Of a DNA stretch of 64,000 nucleotides, positions 15,806 through 22,989 are shown in pieces. The stretch is from positions 62,001-126,000 of the forward strand of contig CAMXBY010000083.1 in NCBI GenBank assembly GCA_947179485.1, in the 5' to 3' direction. The notes under the pieces were generated by a model. It made no database searches. It was given only the letters and a program-made list of their open reading frames with translations, and had not been told where the DNA came from. The position numbers and the translations under genes were made by a program. Numbering within the stretch: the stretch's first letter is position 1; each line of letters starts with the position of its first letter. This DNA is from Allacma fusca. Taxonomy: Eukaryota; Arthropoda; Collembola; Symphypleona; Sminthuridae.

Positions 15806-16848
15806 TGTTGAATTGACTACTCCGCCTCAAGAAATAATCAACCAGATGGATCTAAAGTGGAAACAAGATTATGCAAAGTGGCAAATAAAAGAGAGTGTGT
15901 AGTGGATTTTGGAAACATGTCTACGTGCAAGGTTGAGGCATCCGTCGAATCCGTAACCAGGAACACAAATGAGTAATTTGTAAATGAGAATTATTCTAAG
16001 AATGATGTAAATAAAAATAATGAAAAGGAATTATCGTATATGATTCTGTTCATATCCTTTTAACACGACATTACTTTATTGAATTCCATTACTTAAACCT
16101 TCATATTTATTCTAGGTTCCAATCTGAATGTTAAACTGTCTCTACCTTTGTGAGGGAGGTAGGATTCCCTTCTTAAATCTAGACAAATGTACTCTGATTA
16201 ACTACAGAAAATATAGTGTAAATTGTAGGTATGAAAACTGTTAATAATGTCCGCAGATAATAGTATTCTGGATGTTCTAGAATAACGTACTGCAAATATT
16301 CCATATATTAAAATGTTAAACAAGCAATTTCACCTAACTGACTCTTACTGCTATTTCGTCGTTTAGTTACATGCAATGGTCATCCATAGTGGAGACCTTC
16401 CCCAAATCACCTATCATAAATAGAATTGAGTCGTGAGGAGGAAGACCTCAAACCTATGGGTTTAACTACAGTGAAAACAAAAGTATAAGAAAGAATGTAC
16501 ATTAATTTACAGGCACAACATAATAACTTTACATAGACATACCGGGCAGTCACACAGCCAAGTCGCGTGAGTTTGGGAAAAGGGGGAACTGAAGAGGCAG
16601 CGATGAGCAGGGGTGACGACTGTATCTTCATGTAAATAGTAGGCCGCACACTTGAGAGTTGTGGAGAAGGGTCTTATTTTGGAAGAGAGTGAACTTTACG
16701 AAGGGGAACACATGCGGTGGTCGGGCTTGTATCTCTCCTTCCTTTTCATGATGAAAGTAAAAGTGTCTCTTGGAGAGTTTTAAGATTGTAAGGACTCTTA
16801 GCACATGATGGGGCAACTCGAGTCTCGAAGTGTAAAATATTCAGAGTC

Positions 16849-16854
16849 TTTATT
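16849..16854 (-). promoter_or_regulatory. Polyadenylation signal AATAAA in the 3' LTR
   Basis: TTTATT on the plus strand reads AATAAA in element orientation, about 170 bp downstream of the LTR TATA box. This is the expected order for the end of R, and cleavage would fall roughly 15-30 nt further on. The same hexamer is present in the 5' LTR at 35230-35235. Confidence 0.6.
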
Positions 16855-17019
16855 TTGCACTTATCTCGAAATTATGAGATCGGAACTTCGTAGAAAATAA
16901 CACTTGGAGTGAGGGCTGAATAGAAGATAGTTTAGAAGTTGAACTGGGCGATGTCGAGCTCTGACCCGGAGACGTGGGGCTAGGTGCTGTCGAGCTCTGC
17001 TCTCTGTGTTGGAAGATGT

Positions 17020-17026
17020 TTATATA
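17020..17026 (-). promoter_or_regulatory. TATA box in the left LTR
   Basis: TATATAA in element orientation, in the context CCCTATATAAACATC. It lies about 250 bp from the LTR's 5' end. The active promoter for the element would be the identical copy in the right LTR. Confidence 0.6.
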
Positions 17027-17276
17027 GGGCTTCAAGTTCTCCTCCTCTTGGAGATCTCACCTTCTTAATTTAGTTACCTTTAGTACAGGTTTTAGGCTTT
17101 TGGGGAGCTTGAGAGATCCCTGTTGATCTATTGGTGGTGGGCTGAGATGAGCGTCTGTTTGAAAGAGTTCTCATAGGCGCTCTCGAAGGCGGAAGTCAGG
17201 CCCACTCTCGGTACACCTGTACTTGGATGCTCTTGTATGATTTTTTGTCATGACGTAAGTTTTAGCCTTAACATGG

Positions 17277-17284
17277 CTTTTCTT
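17277..17284 (-). promoter_or_regulatory. Weak polypurine tract candidate
   Basis: AAGAAAAG in element orientation lies three bases (CCA) before the 3' LTR. It is the only purine run next to the LTR and therefore the best plus-strand primer candidate. It is short and not flush with the LTR, so support is modest. Confidence 0.4.
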
Positions 17285-17307
17285 GGCTACTGGTTGTCCT
17301 CAACCAG

Positions 17308-17679
17308 CTATACTGCACTCACTGCAGGTGGACAAAAATCATATTGAGATGGCTCGGTAGTAAAGTGGCCAGGAGGTGTCCACACTGGAGATTGACGAAA
17401 AAGTCGGCGCTGGAGGTATGGGTGGACACAAAATTTGCATATTACGAAGAAGGTTAGAAACCCAATGACTGAATAGGGCAAGACTATAAATATGATGTAT
17501 AATATAGACATTGAAGAGTTTGAATGGATTAGTTCATTTTTGATAGAGTTCGTGAATCCAATTGTTGCCATAATCAGGAAAAAGTAGCGCTGGAACGGAC
17601 TTATAGCTGTGGGGGCGCTGGTGGGTGAGTGTGTGGGGTTGGTTGGTATTTGGCTACTTGCCACGGAAGGCACTCGCAA
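17308..17679 (-). CDS. 123-aa single-pass membrane protein next to the 3' LTR
   Basis: I do not recognise a family. The N-terminus is rich in Ser, Thr and Pro (residues 1-28). A strongly hydrophobic segment at about residues 58-81 is a convincing transmembrane helix, preceded by an N-glycosylation-type NSS. A weaker hydrophobic stretch lies at residues 33-42. The tail is basic (QRRLFR) and then Pro-rich. The ORF starts inside the end of the 139-aa ORF (79-nt overlap) and stops 35 bp before the 3' LTR, the position where env-bearing elements keep their membrane protein. It has no signal peptide, cysteine pattern or fusion peptide to call it Env. It could be a viroporin-like protein, a degraded env remnant or a chance frame. 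Confidence 0.5.
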   Translation of the reverse strand: MRVPSVASSQIPTNPTHSPTSAPTAISPFQRYFFLIMATIGFTNSIKNELIHSNSSMSILYIIFIVLPYSVIGFLTFFVICKFCVHPYLQRRLFRQSPVWTPPGHFTTEPSQYDFCPPAVSAV

Positions 17680-18020
17680 TATGGGAAATCGGGATTGATT
17701 GTCTCGAGCAGGTGCAAAATATTATTCATAGTTTGGGCATAAGTCTCAAAATTGTCAGTGTAATGAGCTCTGATCAAACCATTGGCTGAAAGAATAAATT
17801 TTACACAGTCTATAAGTAATCTGTTGATTAGAATGTTCTGATATGGGAGTGTTTGTTCGAATGGGGTGATGTTTTCAATGGTCTTTTGAATATCTAGCTG
17901 TAACCGGAGGAGCTGGATTGCTGAAGGACCGATGTCGCCTATCTTGTCTGGAACATTCTTTGGTGGTTGTGGTGGAGGATTGGGGATAGACTGGTGACTG
18001 CACGAAGGACGCGCACTCAT
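17601..18020 (-). CDS. 139-aa helical protein of unknown function
   Basis: No family recognised. After a Pro-rich N-terminus (about residues 10-30) comes a region predicted by eye to be mostly alpha-helical (residues 33-110), with regularly spaced Leu and Ile. The C-terminus is His/Pro-rich. Its last 79 nt overlap the start of the 123-aa membrane ORF in another frame, as in compact viral genomes. It is preceded by about 1.2 kb without a convincing gene, so if expressed it probably uses a spliced or subgenomic message. Confidence 0.45.
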   Translation of the reverse strand: MSARPSCSHQSIPNPPPQPPKNVPDKIGDIGPSAIQLLRLQLDIQKTIENITPFEQTLPYQNILINRLLIDCVKFILSANGLIRAHYTDNFETYAQTMNNILHLLETINPDFPYCECLPWQVAKYQPTPHTHPPAPPQL

Positions 18021-19263
18021 GTTGCTTGCACTTTTTATACACTCAAAATTTGTTATACATTCATTCGTTATTTTAATATATTTCCATTCGGTATTTTAAT
18101 ATACTAGAGGTGAAGAATAATTCGGTTTTCCTGATAGTGTATAGGAAAGTTTGGGAAGAATGAGAATTTCGCCCCTAATAACTCGAGCAAAATTGAAATA
18201 AGAATGAAAAATGAAAAGATACGATCTTACAGTGAGAAATCCTATGGATTTTCCTGGAAAGTTACTGTTTTGTGCGACACTTTACGGATCACTCGTTCTG
18301 GTGTTGGAACTTGATCTTCGGGAATCAGGGAATCTGATTGTTCGGGTGATTTGACACACAAGTTCAGGTCACGTCACTGAGAATTTCTTGGGAAACTGCT
18401 TCTTATGATGTAGGAGTAAAGGTGATGATGATCCTTGTCAAAGGCTGCTTTGCAATTTCCGTGGATGTCTCACTTGAGGACTGAAGTACGAAATTTCCCT
18501 GTGATTTGGTCGTCTTCCTTGATATTTTGAGGTAGACTTCTTCCCTGAGGTTTCTTCCTTGTAACGCAGATTGCCGTCTGAAGTTGAAAAAGTACTAATT
18601 GCTGGGGGTTGCCGTTCTTCAATGGCGAAGCACTTTAACGTAGAACTCGTAAATGGTTCAAGTCGCTAATTCACACAGCAAGAGAAAAAGGTTTTCTGGA
18701 AAATTTGAGAATTTGAAGGGACAAAAACTCTTGGCTAGGACGAACCTTTGCTGAATGGTTACAAGAGTGTATCCATGATGAGAGAAAGATAATGGCGTTT
18801 CAGACAAAACTACAATTCGGAAAGTAATACTAACAACTTCTCCAGAACCATTCCAGAAAGTAAGTATTACATTCAAAGGAGAGAGGGATGATATTCCTCA
18901 AACAGAAGTAGCTACGTGAAACTAATAAAGTTTTTAAGTCGCGATTACTCAGACATAGGTGTCAACAGAAAAGTTACAGATTAGAATAAATCTCTTTGGA
19001 TTTATGTAGGCACTTAACTAATGATAATGATATACTTGGTTTAATATACTCGCACTCAATGTTGATAGAAGTTAAAGTAAACTTGATTTCTTAAATATAT
19101 GTAAACTTTAAAGAAAAGTTTAAGAAGTATTCAAAGTAAAATTCAGAGAGAATCTCTATAAGTGTTTAAGAGTGAAGTCAAAATAAAATTTGAATTTGAA
19201 GAGCAAGAGAGAAGTTCAAATAGTGTTGAAGGGTTGATCAGCTCAAGCGAACTGATGCTTCTT
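18021..19263 (-). other. Internal stretch without a convincing gene
   Basis: This 1.24-kb part of the element, between the 218-aa and 139-aa ORFs, has many stops in all minus frames. The longest clean frame is 72 codons (18876-18658) with no recognisable motif; an 85-codon frame (19400-19143) overlaps the end of the 218-aa ORF. It may hold splice signals or a decayed gene. Confidence 0.5.
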
Positions 19264-19920
19264 TCAGTCGCTCTCCGAATATTTATACTCGAGAAGGGAG
19301 TGAGAGGGTGAGTCTGCTCGCTTCTGATTGGAGGGACCAAGTAGCGTACGAAAGTACCTAAAGACTCGTGTGAGAAAAGGGGAGTTGGAGTTGGCTGCAT
19401 TGGAAGTAATGCTGCTTCGGGTACTCGAACCTCGTGTGGTGGAGGATTCCTTTTCTTTTAGAAGGGGAGTGGTATCTTCGGTAGTAGTTGAGTCAGCGGG
19501 GGTCTTGCTGGCGACTCTGAACTTACTAAAGTCCATGTTGAAAATCTGGTCTATTCCTGACTGTGTATGGGTGGAAATAAACTTCTTGGCAGAGGGATTA
19601 GAAAGTACTGGCAGCATGAATGGTAGTGCTGGAGTATTTTCAGCTGCACCTGGCAATGTGAGGCTAACAATAGTGCACATAGAAAGTAAGGGGATTATTC
19701 CTAGGTTGGAGCCTCCTCCTGAACCTGATGTTGAAGGGTTTGAGTCTATTTCCATCGTGTCACCTGTGGCTGTAGCTGTGGTAGGGGGTAAGTTTCGTTG
19801 AGCTTTAGCTAATTCTATAGCAGTGTTGGTGCGTCTGATAGTCTGATGCCTACTGTGCTTAAAGTTTATTTGAGTGGGCTGTCTATTAATAACTCGCAGC
19901 CGGTGGGCGTCTAAGTCCAC
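19264..19920 (-). CDS. 218-aa protein of unknown function with one hydrophobic segment
   Basis: No family recognised. The N-terminal 45 residues are basic (the HSRHQTIRR region could serve nuclear import or nucleic-acid binding). A Gly/Ser linker follows (about 60-71), then a hydrophobic segment at about residues 73-92 that could be a membrane helix. The C-terminal half is rich in Ser and Thr and ends with basic and acidic patches. The ORF starts 44 nt after the stop of the 561-aa ORF in a different frame. A long open frame on the opposite strand (19328-19801) is a shadow of this region. Position after pol and the single hydrophobic segment make a very divergent structural or accessory protein possible. 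Confidence 0.5.
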   Translation of the reverse strand: MDLDAHRLRVINRQPTQINFKHSRHQTIRRTNTAIELAKAQRNLPPTTATATGDTMEIDSNPSTSGSGGGSNLGIIPLLSMCTIVSLTLPGAAENTPALPFMLPVLSNPSAKKFISTHTQSGIDQIFNMDFSKFRVASKTPADSTTTEDTTPLLKEKESSTTRGSSTRSSITSNAANSNSPFLTRVFRYFRTLLGPSNQKRADSPSHSLLEYKYSESD

Positions 19921-19964
19921 GTGAGGTGCAAATAGATGTTTGTACTGGTGGAAAAAGTGTATAT

Positions 19965-21650
19965 CTATGACTTGATATAGCTCTTAACCGTACATATCTG
20001 CACGTCTTCTAAGCATGATACTGATGCAAGTCTACAGGGGGATAGTTCGTTCCCTAATGCATATGTTGTGAGCTGAGCTAGTAGTTTTCTCTCTACATTG
20101 AGATTTTGTTGAACAAAAACAGGGGCTCCATTGTCTGAAATGAATTTTTCAAACTTTTGCTTAAGGGGTATAGTAGTTTTATAGCCTGCTGGGAAATGAA
20201 GATTGTTTATTTCTGAAGGTCTAAACTCTCTAACAAGGGTAATCTCTATTTCCTGCTGGGTAATAGGCAAAAGCTTTAAGGGTGTCTCAGGGATGTTGAG
20301 GAGTCTATTATACTCGTCTAGGTTAATGAACCTTGTGCGAGTATTTATGGGGAGTTGCTGTTGATGTTGAGCTCCTTGCTGTCGGAAAGCTACTAGGCTA
20401 TGGTCAAATGTGAGCTTCTTTCCGGGATATATGCGTCTGTATTCAATTTCTCTCCTCTTGAAGTTTGCCCAAGTTTTAATATGGAATTCTTCGCAAACTG
20501 TGATTTTGGGGAGAAGAGCATTGGCCTTTATAATATCTCCTGCTTGGAGGAAAGTATTATGGTCAGTAGTCAACTTATTGTATGTTCTTGTGGCATCTTG
20601 AGCTGCTTGGAATAATTGTTCTAAAAGGATTTTAAATTCATCCTCTAGAGTGTTACTGTTGTCTGTACTGACTACGTCAATACTTTCAGTACTTTTCGAA
20701 TTATCTGCATATTCTGAGTCAATGGTGTTAATTACTTCGTTAATGGGAATTTGATTTATTTCAGCGTTTTCTTCTTCTTCAGTGATGGTTTCTATCGTAG
20801 TGGGGCCTGTCGTAACTTGATTGTTAACAATGGCTATGGTAGGATAGGTATTTGAGGATGGACCTAATGGACATCCACTGTCAGTTCGTTGCCTAAAATA
20901 AGTCTGACTTATTCGGGAAGGGTGACTGATAGAGGAAGTAGGAATTGAGGAAAGGTCTGAAGTCTCAGATAGATTAGCTCCTACCCTGCTGAGAGATAAT
21001 GAAGAATGAGTGGAGGCCATATCCCTATCAGGTATATGCATTACCGGAATATTTTGAGTTATCTCCTGCTGTTGGTAATCATTCCCATTGTCAGGAACAA
21101 ATTCATATATGGTTTGGGTGGAGTGAGAATAAGGAGTTGCATAAGTATGTTCCTGTGTGATATGTTGGGCTGAAGGATTAGTATGAGTCGAGGAAGGAAA
21201 GATGGGAGTTATAGTAGTAGCCATATTCATAGGAAGGTGAGTAAACATGGGGGCTGGTGTGCATGGCACGTGCCGCAAGGGAGTAGGTTGAACCTGCTCA
21301 GCTTGTTTCTGACTGAATATGCGAGCATTTTCCTTAATAAGCTCTATTTTGAAATTAATTTCGTCTCTTACTGTGTTGGTGAAGTTAGTGGGTAGTCCTC
21401 CTTCAGTCCACTTCTCGTAACTTATGTGGCGGGCTCCGACACCGGACCATGGATGATAGGTGGTTGAGTGTGGGAGTATATCTCCGTTGGAATTGTAAAA
21501 ACACAATCTCACTGTTTGATTAATGGGGAGAAATGCACATAATTCGACTCTTTCATGTACTGCACTATAGCATCGGCGATGATAGGGGTCTGCGAAGTCG
21601 GTAGTCCGGGCTCGTGGGCCTTCTACGGTTGGTCTTCGTCTTTTCTCCAT
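19965..21650 (-). CDS. 561-aa post-integrase protein of unknown function
   Basis: A long intact frame, so very likely coding, but no known family is recognisable. The first 120 residues look folded (many aromatic and charged residues, a cysteine pair near 27 and 38). Residues about 120-300 are low-complexity, rich in Ser, Thr, Pro and Gln. An acidic run lies near 310-320. A helical region with coiled-coil character spans roughly 350-400, and a folded C-terminal region follows. No signal peptide or membrane helix is seen, which argues against a standard Env. The start overlaps the 3' end of the integrase frame by 86 nt in another frame, so expression by frameshift, splicing or reinitiation is possible. 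Confidence 0.7.
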   Translation of the reverse strand: MEKRRRPTVEGPRARTTDFADPYHRRCYSAVHERVELCAFLPINQTVRLCFYNSNGDILPHSTTYHPWSGVGARHISYEKWTEGGLPTNFTNTVRDEINFKIELIKENARIFSQKQAEQVQPTPLRHVPCTPAPMFTHLPMNMATTITPIFPSSTHTNPSAQHITQEHTYATPYSHSTQTIYEFVPDNGNDYQQQEITQNIPVMHIPDRDMASTHSSLSLSRVGANLSETSDLSSIPTSSISHPSRISQTYFRQRTDSGCPLGPSSNTYPTIAIVNNQVTTGPTTIETITEEEENAEINQIPINEVINTIDSEYADNSKSTESIDVVSTDNSNTLEDEFKILLEQLFQAAQDATRTYNKLTTDHNTFLQAGDIIKANALLPKITVCEEFHIKTWANFKRREIEYRRIYPGKKLTFDHSLVAFRQQGAQHQQQLPINTRTRFINLDEYNRLLNIPETPLKLLPITQQEIEITLVREFRPSEINNLHFPAGYKTTIPLKQKFEKFISDNGAPVFVQQNLNVERKLLAQLTTYALGNELSPCRLASVSCLEDVQICTVKSYIKS

Positions 21651-22989
21651 GCTGTTGACCTCTAGTCATGCGATGATATTCTGTTTCTTCGAGACTTCTA
21701 GCTCCGGGACTTCTATAGGTGTAGGTGGGATCACTTTCCTTGATTTTCTTCGGACGACCTCGCCTCGCCTTTTTAACTGTGATGACTGGGACTTCTGGTT
21801 CAATAATTGAGCCTGTCGTCCTTTTGCTCTTTGGAATCTTTCCTCTCTGTTTGAGGGGGGTCGCGAACCGCACACGTTTCTTGGTGGAAGTGGAGGAGGG
21901 CTCAGGTGAGTGCTCTCGGGTGAGGTCGGTTGATGGCCACAAAGGCACGAGAGTAGCCTGCTTAATATCGGCTCTCGGTGGGTCACACTCATGAGTATTT
22001 GGGTCCGAAGCACTTTCCACTAAAGGTTCTTCTATGGCGAAGTCGAAGGCAAAGAAACCGTCTCGATTACGATAATACTTTAATCTATCAGCGTGAACTA
22101 AGATTATTTTTGACGGGTTTGACATTAGGGATAATGAAAAGTTATCCCTCTGATCTTTTGCTATGACTTTGTAGGGACCGGCGTACCTAGCTAAGAATTT
22201 CTCGGCGAAGCCTACTTTTCTCGATGGTGTAAATACTCTCACTAAGTCTCCAACTTCATATCTAGGTTTATTTCTACGTGTATTATAAACCTTAGCGCTA
22301 TATTCCTGACTCTTCGTAATTCTATTGCGAGCTTTCAAAAGTATTTTCTCAAGCTCGGCGGGGGTGCGTTGAGTTTTAAGAATATCTAAGTTTATAATGA
22401 AGTCCAGGGGACGGTTGGCTTCTCGTTTGTAAAAGAGTAAGAAGGGGGACTCTCTAGTGGTTGCATGTACTGCAGTATTGTAAGCAAAGGTTACTTGTGG
22501 TACATATAGGCTCCATAACTTTTGAGCTTCTAGCCCATCTTGTTTATTATTGACAAAATGAGAAATCATTCTCGCAAAAGTCTGATTGGCTCGTTCTGTC
22601 AAACCATTAGTTTGTGGATGATATGGAGTGCTGAACTCTTTCTTACTTCCTAATAATAACATAATGTTATTAAGGAGGCAATTGTTAAATTCTGTACCCT
22701 GGTCTGTAAGTAACACCTTGAAACAACCATGTACACAAATAATATCATTGACGAAGAAGCTAGCTATTTCTTTAGCCTCTTTACTTTTAAGGCATTTGGT
22801 AAATACATATCTCGTGCTATATTCGGTAGCTACAATGATATATTTAAATCCTTCTATGCTTTCAGGGAATGGTCCCATCAAGTCTGCGCCTATTAAGTCA
22901 AATATCTCACCTACTTTTATACTGTGTAATTGGCCTACGGGTCTAGTGGTCGTGTGTTTACTAGCACCGCAAGTCTCAGCTGAGGACAT
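21565..22989 (-). CDS. Integrase with GPY motif and AT-hook tail
   Basis: Catalyses 3'-end processing and strand transfer of element DNA. The triad D36, D96 and E132 has exactly 35 residues between the second Asp and the Glu, in the contexts GADLMG, LTDQGTEF and TNGLTER. A GPY motif lies at 271-273 after the usual RYA context. There is no chromodomain. Instead the long basic tail has a KKARRGRPKK block (RGRP at residues 410-413), the core of an AT-hook that binds the minor groove of AT-rich DNA. The frame differs from that of protease-RT and overlaps it by only 14 nt. The H-H half of the zinc finger is at the end of the upstream ORF and only one Cys of the C-C half is in this one. Its 3' end overlaps the 561-aa ORF. 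Confidence 0.92.
   Translation of the reverse strand: MSSAETCGASKHTTTRPVGQLHSIKVGEIFDLIGADLMGPFPESIEGFKYIIVATEYSTRYVFTKCLKSKEAKEIASFFVNDIICVHGCFKVLLTDQGTEFNNCLLNNIMLLLGSKKEFSTPYHPQTNGLTERANQTFARMISHFVNNKQDGLEAQKLWSLYVPQVTFAYNTAVHATTRESPFLLFYKREANRPLDFIINLDILKTQRTPAELEKILLKARNRITKSQEYSAKVYNTRRNKPRYEVGDLVRVFTPSRKVGFAEKFLARYAGPYKVIAKDQRDNFSLSLMSNPSKIILVHADRLKYYRNRDGFFAFDFAIEEPLVESASDPNTHECDPPRADIKQATLVPLWPSTDLTREHSPEPSSTSTKKRVRFATPLKQRGKIPKSKRTTGSIIEPEVPVITVKKARRGRPKKIKESDPTYTYRSPGARSLEETEYHRMTRGQQHGEKTKTNRRRPTSPDYRLRRPLSSPML
21748..21774 (-). other. AT-hook in the integrase tail
   Basis: The encoded block KKARRGRPK surrounds the RGRP core, flanked by basic residues on both sides, as in HMGA-type AT-hooks. 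It replaces the chromodomain found at this place in some Ty3/gypsy integrases. Binding of AT-rich DNA is known for the motif; a role in target choice is inference. Confidence 0.7.

Larger units (their letters stand above)
15806..17273 (-). repeat. 3' LTR (left copy)
   Basis: 1,468 bp, bounded on the plus strand by TGTTGAATTG and GCCTTAACA. It is about 99.1% identical to 34187-35654, with 13 single-base differences and no indels. In element orientation it carries a TATA box (17020-17026) and, about 170 bp later, an AATAAA signal (16849-16854). This implies a short U3 of about 280 bp, an R of about 150 bp and a long U5 of about 1 kb. Short open frames of 61-80 codons inside it are not supported as genes. 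Confidence 0.96.

Noticed and set aside
16407-17035. ORFs of 80, 62 and 61 codons in the LTR, also present in the other LTR
   Set aside because: Presence in both copies follows from LTR identity. They lie across the promoter, R and U5 with no recognisable domain.
19328-19801. 157-codon plus-strand ORF
   Set aside because: Exact antisense of the 218-aa ORF, opposite to all supported genes of the element, with valine-rich content typical of an antisense shadow.
21748-21774. Chromodomain in the integrase tail
   Set aside because: No aromatic-cage pattern is present; the tail is basic and low-complexity with an AT-hook instead.
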